64,000 bases of DNA from positions 39,621,390-39,685,389 of the forward strand of contig NC_080425.1 of NCBI RefSeq assembly GCF_029873635.1, read 5' to 3'. The stretch comes from Malania oleifera. Taxonomy: Eukaryota; Streptophyta; Magnoliopsida; Santalales; Ximeniaceae. The notes below the pieces were generated by a model. It saw nothing but the letters and a program-made list of their open reading frames with translations. It was not told the DNA's origin and searched no databases. A program made the position numbers and the translations under genes. This document shows, piece by piece, positions 1-9,836 of this stretch (the first letter of the stretch is position 1; the number at the start of each line of letters is the position of its first letter).

Positions 1-258
1 AGAGCTGGTTAGTATAATATTCAGCACAAATATACTTTAATGTAATTCAATATAAGGAGATTAAAGCTCAATTGAATTTAGGTCACCGAATTTATCTTCC
101 TTGTATTGAAAGATTCAGACTTTGAAGACTCATATTCGGAGTTAGGATCAGCAGCAATTTAGTAATGAAAGTGGGATGAGCATAAGAGAGATTTAGAGCT
201 TTAAGAGTTCTTGATTGTTAGAAAACTTCTTGGTGTTTAAAATCATTATAGTTTGGGC

Positions 259-266
259 TATTTATA
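259..266 (-). promoter_or_regulatory. LTR TATA box
   Basis: TATAAATA on the minus strand, inside CTATAAATAG. It sits downstream of the palindrome array, in the same relative place as the TATA boxes of the other LTRs in the window. Confidence 0.5.
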
Positions 267-394
267 GATTTTAAAAAGATAATTTCTCCCCCCCCCCCCA
301 AGTTTTCTTGGAGTAAACATCAAGTTTCTAAAAACAGTAGAGTCCAAGAAAACCATTTAAAAAATTTTCCCGTTGAGTTTTTAAAATCCTATTC

Positions 395-610
395 AAGTGG
401 CAGTCGCCTACCACGATCTGGAAGTCGCCCGCCATGGTGAAAACTCAACATATGGAAGACTGGAAGTCGCCTGTCAAGACACAAGCAAGAGCCTGACTTG
501 ACCACCCAGGCGCTTGATAGGTCACAGGCAGTCGCCTGGGACCCTACTGCCTCCCAGTTTTTAATTCTTTTAATTTTAGCAATCTACTGCCTGTATTGGC
601 AGTCACCTGG
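395..610. repeat. U3 palindrome array, word CAGTCGCCTG
   Basis: Copies and variants of (G)CAGTCGCCTG / AAGTCGCC occur near 400, 423, 470, 529 and 600, plus half-matches such as CCCAGGCGC. They fall between the LTR start and its TATA box. The region is much richer in GC than its flanks. Confidence 0.6.
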
Positions 611-1130
611 CTCTCAGTTTTTTTTTTTTTACTTTGAAAACTTCTTTTCTTACTTGAGACCTTTATCATTTTGATTGAGAAAACATATTTTAAGGTCTTT
701 CGAAAATTTGTTTCTTAGTTTCTTTTTATTTGTAAGAGCTTTAATTCAATTTGTATTGAGGTTTACATGAAGTACTTACATAGAGACATCCTTAAAACTC
801 TAAACTTTTGATCTTCATGTAAATCCTTGCTTTGAAATCTTTCCTCTATCATATATCTTCTTTGAGCTTTCAATCAACTTTCATTCTTCAAGCTTTTATA
901 AAGTATGTCCATCATGAGCTTTATTAACCTTTGAGTTTGGCTTTGAAATACTTGAGCTTTTACCTGCTTCCTGAAACAGTTTAACTTGAAAACCATATCA
1001 AACTTATCTTGATTTGTTATCATCAAAATAAGAATTGTAAGCCTTGTTAGGCCAACGGTCATTATATATTTTGAGTGTGTCTCTACTTGTGTTCTCTGGG
1101 TGTATAGTGGGGTGTTGTGACAATTTATTA

Positions 1131-3056
1131 GTGATGGAAAACTAGCAACATGTTCACTTCCCCCATCTCATGTACTTGGAGAGCCAAGGGGAGATACTGC
1201 TGAAATTTATAATGACTATGATGAAGGAAGTGGGGGTAAGCATGTTATGTTTGTCACTATGTATCAAACATGTGTAAATAACTAAAAATATACTTATTAT
1301 GCCTCTATCTAATATGCCAACTTGTTATATTTACTTGTCTACTATTTTGTAGACATGGCACCAGGAGATCGATGTGGCCGACTTCCTTTTATGCACTCAA
1401 CTACATCGCATAAGGATGATTCGACATCTTCGAGACTGGCGGAGCCCGTCGGTCCTGATGCGGCAGTACCATTGTCTGGCCCATCGGAACCTCGGCCAGA
1501 CATGGATACCTCAGGTTGGGATGACATGCAAGGTGAGTTGCCCACCATTATGAGCAACATTGGTAAGGTTATCTTTTATTTATTTCGATATAAACTATTG
1601 ATTTTTATTCACATGTTTGATTAACCATATTGTTCTTAATTTACATGTATAATTAACCATATTGTTTTTAATTTAACTCTTTTTTCAGGATCGACATCAG
1701 GCCAAGTTAGGCCATGGTGCATGAAGAACACAACCCTGAAGAAACACCTACAGAGGACGATGCAGCGCATTCAGATCGACATTCCTCCAGGCTTCACTGC
1801 CCCGCGGGACGATTGGTATCCAATGTGGACATGAGAGCTCGGCATTATATGTCGATAGTATGCTCCAGTCACCGCCTTCAGCTAGCCATAGGTGACTTAG
1901 GCGCAGCGCATGGTCCTTTATATGTGCATCCTAGTAAGTAATCCCAACCTTCCTTTTTATTTATTTTTCACTTTTAATATAGTAGTCAAACAACTATCTA
2001 ACATTTTAAATGTATTACCTATACAAGAGGAGTTCGATATGGACATTCTCCATGCGAACCATGTGAAGCGGGCGGTGGACGTCCAACTTTGCAATAAATT
2101 TAAGTCCTATCATGCAAAAATGCACGAACATTTTCGTGCAATGGGAGATGAAGCAAAACCCACCCATACGATAAGATATCCCAAGAGGATTAGGAGGTGG
2201 TGTGTTGCCATTTATGTGACCCACACTATCGGGTGATGTGTTTGTATTATAATATCTACTTTAAGCTTTGCTATGAGTAATAAGAAGTCTTGACATCTTT
2301 TTTGTAGCCTATATGTGTAAAAAATGCTGTGAACCACAGCAAACTCCCTACAAAGCATTGCGGTGGGTCAAGGTTATTCGTCAATCATCGATGGGTAATT
2401 GTTATATATAACACTATCTGACGTTTACCTGAATTAATATTAATGATGTTTTATATGATAATGTAGCATGATCCCGCAACTGGCACCAAGGAGTTGCTGC
2501 CATATCTTTATCAAAGAACACACCAATGGTGATCGGGGGAGTGGTGCGATGATGCATAGAGCAAACATGTAAGTCAAATTAAATATGTAGTTTATAATTT
2601 CATTCAAAACATTGAAATTGTATTCTCATTTCTTCTTTTTTATCACTTTCATGACTGAAAATAGGCGCGGATGGTCGAGTTGTGAGATGCACCTGTTGAA
2701 GAGGGGAGCCAGCAAATGAAGGATTACCAGATAACCGCTCAGGTACTTGGGGAACAAGCAGGGAACTGGGTGAAAGGGCTTGGAAGTGGATACATCGCCC
2801 CCACAACATCGTCTTCGATGGATGCAACGGTTCGTGTTGAGGTAGAACGAGTGCGTCGAGAGGCCGATGCTTGGGAGGACGAGATGGATCCGCGGGTGCA
2901 AACAGTGGAGCTGGAGAACTAGGAGTTGAGATACATGGTGTCTAATGTCACATTGGAGAACTAGAGTTTGAAAGAAAAGGTGTCCACCTGTGAAGCGACA
3001 CTCACATCTATGATGAACAAGCAAGCGCAGTTCGAAGAAATGATGCGCCAATCTTA
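1131..3056 (+). pseudogene. CACTA (En/Spm) 'Transposase_24' family gene, decayed
   Basis: A run of short coding islands is bounded by good GT-AG splice signals: about 1131-1235, 1353-1532, 1689-1933, 2028 to about 2197, 2308-2394, 2467-2568 and 2665-3056. The piece at 2308-2394 reads KLPTKHCGGSRLFVN, and the next exon DPATGTKELLPYLYQRTHQW. This pair matches the plant transposase family 24 signature (N..KLP..H.GGS..F followed by DP.TG...L....TH). Exon four gives a YHAKMHEHFRAMGDEA block, and the last exon GEQAGNWVKGLGSG, also typical, followed by a charged, coiled-coil-like tail. In-frame stops occur in exon three, after THQW near 2529, at the start of the last exon and twice in its tail. It is therefore a relic. 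In CACTA elements this gene accompanies the TNP2 transposase, which is not visible here. Confidence 0.65.
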
Positions 3057-3424
3057 ATTAGATGATGCAAATAGCTCCTCTCATTAGAAGGTATGTCATT
3101 GTCCTATTCTTGTGCATTGAAAATTCAGCGTCTATACCTCATAGAGTAGGAATTTTTAGATAATTATGGAAAATATGGATGTTTGAACTGATAGGTAAAT
3201 TCATCCAGAAGCATGTTTGAAATGATAGGTAAAAAAAGTTTATTTCATGATATATAGCATATTCTTGTTGCATATTAATTTTAAAGATTAAGTTAATTTT
3301 GTATGCATGTTGCTGCATATTCTCCTGTACATTAATTAGGCATCTCACTATACATAAATATATTCATCATCACATAAAGATTTGGAATCACACTACACAA
3401 AATTTATTTGTATAGTGTATGTGT

Positions 3425-3462
<38 letters not shown>

Positions 3463-3849
3463 AGAAGCAGCCTTGAACTTTTATCTATTTTACGACAAGG
3501 AGCTTCAAACTTATACATGAAATACATAAGTATGCTAGTATGTGTGTCCTTGCAAATTAATATTAGAAAATTGAAAAAAAAAAAAAAAAAACTCCATTTC
3601 AAATATGTTGTGTATGCTTAAAAATATGAATAAATTTTGTTGGTTTTCAAAACAGAGATGAGAATAATTTTGTGTTTTTTGAGTAAATAAAGAAATGAAT
3701 AATAGGCAAAAGTTATATCCTTTGTTAGATTCTTAGTACTTCATCAGATGTAATAAATGAGTCCATTGTAAACTCACTATTAGACACATCATTATATGCC
3801 ATTTCTCATTAGATGTGCAAGTCTTACGAGCAATAATAAATTGTGTTTT
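3057..3849. other. AT-rich spacer with TA microsatellite
   Basis: I see no gene. There is a (TA)n tract at about 3428-3458 and an A-run at 3576-3593. The short ORFs here only translate these runs. It probably lies inside the CACTA element, between the gene above and the terminus at 6364. Confidence 0.5.
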
Positions 3850-5390
3850 AACGTTTTCCTGGTAATATTTCCTTGATGGATGGTATTATGTTATATGAAT
3901 TGTATATTGAACTACTAAAATACATGCTTGTATTGAATGCCAACAGCATGGCTAATGCAGTACATTGTGAATTGCGTACTGGTAGTGGATTTAGGTTCTT
4001 GCATGCTCAAACTCACTGGTATCTGCATGATGCGTATTATTGTGATTTGTTTTCTTGAATCTATCAAGTTTTAGTGCATGAATTTTTTAGAAAATGTCCA
4101 ATTTACAGACGGCATGCTACCGAAATTTCGTTAAAGTTTTTCTAGAATAAAACCATGTACAAAGAAATGTATGCATGATCAGTTAAAACTTAAAGTCATT
4201 CTAACTCGTGCCTCTCACGTGTTGATATTCATAAGAAAAGATGTGATCTTAGGCTTATCCTTGAAAATCTAAAACACTTGGCTAAGAACAACAATGTATA
4301 GAATATAGTAAAAGGTCAAGAACTAAATCTCATATAAGTGAAAGCCACTTATAAACATTAAAACCCATTAAAGAATCACAACTCAAAACCTCCTATATAT
4401 TGAAAACTTTTATATTCAAACTCAAGTTAGCAAATTAAATCCTAAGGAGCAAAGACAAGCTCAAAAATCTCCAACAAAGCAAAGGCAATCTTAAAACCTT
4501 CAATAAATCATCAACAAAGTGTACATGAGAAACATACTTCATTCCTGCCAAGCAATAAACCTTCCACAATACCATAAGCCCCATTCCTAATTAGCACTCT
4601 AATTAAGACATTTACCACCAAACTGAACAAAAAAAATGAAATAACAGATTGCCATGAAGAAAACGGAAGATGTAAACCAGGATTCCACCACTATCATTGA
4701 ATAGAAGAAAAACAAACCATAATTCATTTCCTCAATCTATAACCAAAGCTTTTTATGTCTATAACTGAATCCAAGAAACCTCAACTCAATCTATCGCAAG
4801 CCTTCTCACAATCTAAGTAACAACTTCATGCACAACCCAAACTGCATCAAGAATGCTTGAGAAGCAACCTTCTGGAAAAAACTAGAAAACCTTAGTTGAA
4901 TTGTATTTTAACATTTTCCTCGTAATATTTTCTTGATGGATGTTATTATATTATATGAATTGTATATTGAACTACTTGAATACATGCTTGTGTTGAACGC
5001 CAATTGCATGGCTGATGTAGTACATTGTGAATTGCATGCTGGTACTAGATTTAGGTTGTTGCATGCTTGAAATGTTTTATTTTGTGAAAATAACCATGTT
5101 TCAAGTACAGGTTTTATAGGAAAATATCCAATTTATAGATGACATGCTACCGAAATTTTGTTAAAAATTTTCAAAAAACAAACCATGTACAAAGATAATT
5201 ATGATAAAATGAATGTTAAAATATTTTTCGAAGGATAAGTGAACGTTAAATGAAAAGTAATTTCATTAAGCCCTAAATTTGCATCTATTAACATACATGG
5301 CATATCATTTTCTTTTAACTATAAATAAGCATTATCATTTGTCCACCACCAGGGATACTCTATTTTGAGAACAAGTTAAAGTGTTTACGT
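3850..5390 (+). mobile_element. Rearranged Sirevirus-like 3' non-coding remnant
   Basis: Two stretches about 1.03 kb apart (about 3850-4150 and 4895-5190) are copies of each other. Both match the pol-to-LTR non-coding region of element A around 33590-33900: GTGAATTGCATGCTGGTA, then GAAAATGTCC, then a GGCATGCT-like word and an ATTATGATAAAAT stretch. The spacer near 4205-4260 (CTCTCACGT followed by CATAAGAAAAGA) matches A near 33262-33300. No LTR or ORF is attached. I infer a broken, internally duplicated fossil of an A-type element. Confidence 0.55.
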
Positions 5391-5947
5391 GCGTGGTTTG
5401 ATGCATGCTACTGTATATATTCATACGTACGCCATTCACATTCATTTCAGTTATTCATTTAGGGTTGAAAATTATTGTACGGTGCACTCTCTATATTTTT
5501 CTTCCTGATTATACTGAGTGCCAGCTCTCCATTATGTTCTCCATTTGTATACTAATTTTTTTAGGATTCTTAATTTATAGGGTTTGCGGCTGTCATAACA
5601 TCAGCACAATGTCACGCATGCTCTACAATCATCGGATGCAACTTTTGATTATTTCTTTATAATTTTTATTGTTATTTGTACAAATGGAATTTATGTATTT
5701 TAATTTGAATTTGTATAATATATTTGTATTTGAATTTTAAATTTTTTGAAATTTTTTTTCTCATCTGAACAGATGTTATTTTTATTATTTTAATTGAATT
5801 TGTATTTGAATTCTAAATTTTGAATAATTTATGAATTTTGTAGTAATTATGGTTTCAGGTTATGCATGCGAAAATGTAATTACAGATTTTTACAAGAATT
5901 GATAATTCAAAAAAATTAGTATTAAAAAAAATTTAAATTTCTTAATT
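5391..5947. other. AT-rich spacer
   Basis: Nothing recognised apart from T-rich and A-rich runs. The only ORF of note (5405-5662) has no recognisable domain. Confidence 0.4.
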
Positions 5948-6364
5948 ATTAGTGAAGGATTCAAATTCGTCACTAATAGTACAATATTAGTGAAGGATTT
6001 AAATTCGTCACTAATAGTACAGTATTAGTGAAGGATTCAAATTTGTCACTACTAGTAGGATATTAATGACAAATTTGAATCCTTTACTAATACTGCACTA
6101 TTAGTGACGAATTTAAGTTAAGCCGATGTAGAATTTATAATGATGGTATTAGGGGTTTTGTTACGGTTATAATCCGTCACTAATACTCTATTATTAGTGA
6201 CAAATTTAAAATTTGTCACTAATAGTTAGTAGTAACGGTAGATATAGCAACTAATTTAAAGTCGTCACTGATACTTATAAATTCGTCACTAATACTATTA
6301 CTGACGAATATATAAGCATTAGTGACGGATTTGATCCTTCACTAATACCCTGATTTTTGTAGTG
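5948..6364 (+). mobile_element. CACTA right end: subterminal repeats and terminus
   Basis: A 38-bp unit (ATTAGTGAAGGATTCAAATT then CGTCACTAATAGTAC) starts at 5948, 5986 and 6024. It is followed by inverted and scattered copies of AGTGACGAATTT to 6350. The block ends TTTTTGTAGTG at 6364, whose reverse complement CACTACAAAAA is the CACTA terminal motif. Dense subterminal repeats of this kind bind the transposase in En/Spm elements. With the upstream Transposase_24 relic this supports one CACTA element whose left end lies outside the window or is lost. Each unit is also self-complementary, so the block can fold into hairpins. Confidence 0.7.
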
Positions 6365-7358
6365 TACCCAGCTGACAATCTCGATACCCACACTGAAAAT
6401 CAGATGTGTGGTTGTACTGTATCCGAAGTATAGCAACGGAACCGCGCTCACATATATATAAAGCTTTTTAAGGCTTTCATAGTAACAAGCTACGGTCCCA
6501 ATGTCATATATACAATTTATAGTAAAACGAATTAACTTGTTTCAAATTCACAAATCACCAGCACAGTTTTAGTATTTTCACAAACTCATTCGTTTATACT
6601 ATGGTATAAACCAACACACACACACTCTCGGTTTAACCCTTTTCACATATAAAGTTTGGTATATAACCAGCACCTGTTTTCCACTTTCAAATAGCAAAAT
6701 GGAACTTTAGTTCCCATAGTTCATATACGTACTTAAACAGATTCACATATTCAATTTCATATCATATGCCACACTCATTTGGTCAAAATTCGCTATATAG
6801 TATATAACTTAAAAAATAACATTTAAATGGAAAAAAAAAAGGGGTTCAAGCATCTCCTACGTAAGTTTAATACAAATTAAGAAGTTTTGAAAAGTTTGGA
6901 GATCATACACCAAAACCCTCATTTTGACCAAAACTGTAAAATCATAAAACCGACATTTTTACTCGGTGAAACTTTGCAAATAAGTAGTCAATATGTGCAT
7001 ATAAACATAAACTAACTTTCTAGCAGTTTAGTTTTTGAAAAAGATTGATGTAAACAAATCCGCTAACCTTTCCCCGAACTTCGAAACACGAACTATACGG
7101 CTCCAAAACAACGAACTGAGTTCTCAGAACTTATAAACCGAAGAACAGTACTTCAACACAATCCAATTTACTACAAATCTACCGAAGCAAAAATAAACTT
7201 AAATCCTTACCTCAATTTCGGGTTAAAACCCAGAAATCCTCAAAATGAAGATCGAATCCACTATAATCATAGAGGTTTTCCCCCCCCTGATCCACGTAGT
7301 AACGTCAGATCGTGGATTCGGGTGACGAACAGCGAAGTATCAAAAAGAGAGGGAGAGA

Positions 7359-7365
<7 letters not shown>

Positions 7366-7411
<46 letters not shown>
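7366..7411. repeat. (GA)n microsatellite in LTR E
   Basis: An uninterrupted GA tract of about 23 units. On the element's own strand it is CT, just downstream of the minus TATA box at 7482-7489. Confidence 0.9.
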
Positions 7412-7414
<3 letters not shown>

Positions 7415-7481
7415 GCCAGTTCTAAAGAGAGAAAAAGAGAGAGCTTTTGTGATTTCTTAACCATTAAGCAACTAAAAATGA

Positions 7482-7489
7482 TATTTATA
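7482..7489 (-). promoter_or_regulatory. LTR E TATA box
   Basis: TATAAATA on the minus strand. The palindrome array lies upstream and the CT microsatellite downstream. Confidence 0.5.
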
Positions 7490-7504
7490 GACCCCTTGAC
7501 CTGA

Positions 7505-7695
7505 TCAAATTCGTCAACGAGTGGTGTCGTGAACTCGCCGGTGAACCTCTTTCTTCGTCAATGAACCCAAGTCTGATATTTTTTTCTCTGTTGGTCAAGA
7601 TATCTTCGTCACCAAGGGTCTGAATTTTGGCGACGAACCTTATAGGGAATTCGTCGACAACGTCGGCGAGAACCATGGCTTCATCGATGAAGCCT
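7505..7695. repeat. U3 palindrome array, word TTCGTCGACGAA
   Basis: Variants: TTCGTCAACGAG, TTCGTCAATGAA, TTCGTCACCAAG, GGCGACGAA, TTCGTCGACAACG and TTCATCGATGAA. All sit between the LTR end at 7759 (its start on the minus strand) and the TATA box. Confidence 0.65.
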
Positions 7696-7759
7696 ACCAA
7701 AATTACCTTTTTACCCTTTTTTGATTTATTTCCTTATTTTATGGGTTCAGGTCTCTATA

Positions 7760-8033
7760 AAGCCTACCTCGTACAAGGAGGCTGCTTGTGATCCTCTTTG
7801 GCAACATGCTATGGCTGAGGAAATTTCTGCGTTCATAGAACTCATACTTAGGACTTGGTATTACTCCCTCCTAGTACAAAATCGATTGGTTCTCGCTAGA
7901 TTTACAAAATAAAAATGAAGTCAGATGGTTCTATTGAGTGATGCAAAGCTCGTTGGGTTGCTAAGGGTTTTACCCAAGAGTATGGTATGGATTATGAGGA
8001 GACTTTTGCCCCAATTGCTAAAATGAAAATTGT
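7760..8033 (+). pseudogene. Copia element C, start of reverse transcriptase (first piece)
   Basis: The translation begins KPTSYKEAACDPLWQHAMAE, the standard start of the copia reverse transcriptase domain. After frame changes it reads KGFTQEYGMDYEETFAPIAK then MKIV at 7960-8033. Stops at 7911 and in the GSIE*CKA stretch show it is dead. Everything upstream of the KPTSY block is cut off by LTR E. The frame is broken at 8033 by element B and continues at 37639. This is the oldest visible layer of the nest. Confidence 0.8.
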
Positions 8034-8429
8034 TGAGTTTATGAGCCCTATCCCATTTTGATAATGACAAATCATATGTATTCCATTTGTGCATTTAGTG
8101 TATGAACATATTTATATTTCAGAAGGCACAAATTGTCATTGCAATATGGAGGCCATGAAGCTCTTAAAGAATACATCACACAGCTTTTTATGGCAAATTG
8201 AAGAGCAAAAGAGTGAAGACATATAATTTTGCAATTTTATTGCTTTTCGATTAAATTTTATGTGCATGCCTTGCTTGATCTGATGGAAAGCTCAATATTT
8301 ACCTTAGATTGACCCTAGGAAATGAAACTTTTCATGGAAAATCTTTGGCTTAAAAAGATAAAACTTATACAAAAGGTTTTGAAGTGTTTTTTAGGTCAAA
8401 AGATGGCTTAAACTCAAATTTCAAAAGGG

Positions 8430-8650
8430 ACCAGTCGACGGGTTGTTAAGCTTAGTTGACCAAATAGAATAAATGGCCAGAAACCATATTTGTAAAGGGC
8501 CCAGTCAACCGAATTCCTAAGCTCAGTCGACCGACCTTCATGAAATGAAGATCCAGCAGAACAAATTAATGGCCCAATCCACCAAACTGCGCTAAAAAGG
8601 AAAATTGCCTTGGGCCGGTTGATCGAACCTTGGGTCCGTCAATCAAAACT
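8430..8650. repeat. U3 palindrome array in LTR B, word (A)GTCGACCGA
   Basis: Seen as CAGTCGACGG, AGTTGACCAA, CAGTCAACCG, CAGTCGACCG, CGGTTGATCG and CCGTCAATCA, upstream of the TATA box at 8753. The 3' LTR copy has the same array near 25215-25445. Confidence 0.65.
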
Positions 8651-8752
8651 CTTGGGTTCAGCTTATTTTGAGAAAAAAAATGGAAAAAAAATTAAAAATA
8701 AATTATTATTTTATTCCCAATGGCCATAAAACAGTTATAGTTTTAAAATGCC

Positions 8753-8760
8753 TATAAATA
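8753..8760 (+). promoter_or_regulatory. LTR B TATA box
   Basis: TATAAATA within CCTATAAATACC. It is conserved as CCTATAAATACC in the 3' LTR near 25541. Confidence 0.6.
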
Positions 8761-9785
8761 CCTTGCCCAAAGCACTTAAAAAAACTTTTGTTAATCTTGC
8801 ATACTCTCTCATATTTGGGCATTTTATACTCTCTTTTTTTCAAATCAAATAGCATTTTTCTCTTATCTACTCTATTCCTTTTACAAAATCATTTTGAGAG
8901 AAACCTCAGGTTCTCCTACACTCTTGATTTTGAAAATCATTTGTGGAGAAAACATTTATTGCTCTTGAATCTTTGAAGAAGCATTTATTGTGCATTTATT
9001 TTTACATCAAAGATCATTTACTATCATCTACTCTTATTTGTTGCAAAAATTATTTTGAGAGAAAAACCCTAGCTTCTCCTATTCTTTTCTTTAAAAATAT
9101 TTTTGGAGAAATCTTTTATTGGACTTGAATCTTTAAAGCATTTACTGTACACATTTTACTCAAAGATCATTTACTCTCTTATATTACAAAAATCTTCTTG
9201 AGAGAAACACATATACTCTATTAGACTTAAATCTCATCTTGTGAGAGTGCATCAAGATTCTCATTGTACAACTTAACTTTTGAGAAGCATTTCCTTGTAC
9301 GAAAAAAATTTTATTCTCATTGTACTTGCGGTTCGAGTTTGAATCGTGCCAAACATGTGATATCGTTTGGAGAGGTTGCTCCACCTAGAAGGAGTGGTAA
9401 TGGGTGGCTTCGCTTGAGTAGAGGAGTGTGTATAAGGTGGCTCCACCTTGTTTAAGGAGTGGATAGTGAAATCAACAAGCGGGTTGTCTTGAGGGGAGGA
9501 CGTAGGTGGGGATAGCTGAACCTCGTAAAAATCTCATGTTTGCATTCTCTTTCCCTACACTATTTATTTTTCCGCACTTGTATGTTATCATTTAATTTGT
9601 CGTGACCATTGTATATGTTTTTAATATTTGCATACTTAAATATTTGTGGGATTTGAGATTGATTGAAAAATCCTAAGCTTGAGATATACTAGTTGTGTTT
9701 TAAAATAGGGCAAAAAGTGACCTAGATTTTTAAAATTTCCAATTCACCCCACTCCCCCTCTTGGGATTACATCAAAAATCACAAT

Positions 9786-9798
9786 TGGTATCAAAGCC
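9786..9798 (+). other. Primer binding site of copia B
   Basis: TGGTATCAAAGCC, two bases after the LTR end. It is complementary to the 3' end of initiator Met-tRNA with one change from TGGTATCAGAGC. Confidence 0.8.
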
Positions 9799-9836
9799 TT
9801 GTTGTAAAAAGCTTAAATATTTTTGTTAAAGATCAC

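Larger units (their letters stand above)
1..1056 (-). mobile_element. Sirevirus-like LTR fragment (U3 side), minus strand
   Basis: The text matches, with drift, the solo LTR at 29237-31403: compare the stretch near 1-200 with 30180-30400, and the end near 1056 (AGGCCAAC) with the end of that LTR (AGGCCAACA). Read on the minus strand, the LTR starts near 1056 and runs off the left edge. A minus-strand TATAAATA lies at 259-266 and a GTCGCC palindrome array at about 395-610, upstream of the TATA. A C-run sits at 290-299. No internal region is attached, so it is a fragment or solo LTR cut by the window edge. Confidence 0.7.
6365..7759 (-). mobile_element. Gypsy LTR E, left part missing, minus strand
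   Basis: Organised like the gypsy F LTRs: CACACTGAAAATCAGATGTG followed by a GTGGTTGTACT stretch near 6388-6420 corresponds to F near 20080-20115. 'CCTTACCTCAATTTCGGG' near 7205 corresponds to F near 20750. Both then have a GA microsatellite, a minus TATA box and the end TCAGGTCTCT. The right end (TCTCTATA, about 7759) abuts copia C coding sequence. The left end starts abruptly at the CACTA terminus, so the CACTA element probably inserted into this LTR. No internal gypsy sequence is seen in the window. Confidence 0.6.
8034..9783 (+). mobile_element. 5' LTR of copia B
   Basis: About 1750 bp, ending AAAAATCACA just before the primer site. The matching 3' copy starts at 24887; it lacks about 70 bp at its beginning and is interrupted at 26369. 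TATAAATA at 8753-8760; palindrome array upstream. The 3' part (about 9440-9530) is richer in G and C and holds the 'GACGTAGG..GAACCTC' block shared with LTRs A and D. Confidence 0.85.

Noticed and set aside
1342-1560. Minus-strand ORF in the CACTA gene
   Set aside because: Shadow of the plus-strand exon, which has flanking splice sites and family motifs downstream.
3391-3402. CACTACACAAAA as the left terminus of the CACTA element
   Set aside because: It lies downstream of the Transposase_24 gene and has no subterminal repeats.
3382-3621. ORFs with YIYIYI stretches (also 34570, 39817, 47230)
   Set aside because: Translations of TA microsatellites.
5948-6062. CRISPR-like array (38-bp period)
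   Set aside because: Plant nuclear DNA; the units are contiguous without unique spacers and belong to CACTA subterminal repeats.
7322-7504. ORFs coding long ER or LS repeats (also 20789-21110)
   Set aside because: They only translate the GA/CT and GT microsatellites in gypsy LTRs; no start context or domain.
7721-7912. 63-codon ORF as an independent small gene
   Set aside because: It is the start of the copia C reverse transcriptase with an LTR-derived upstream part.
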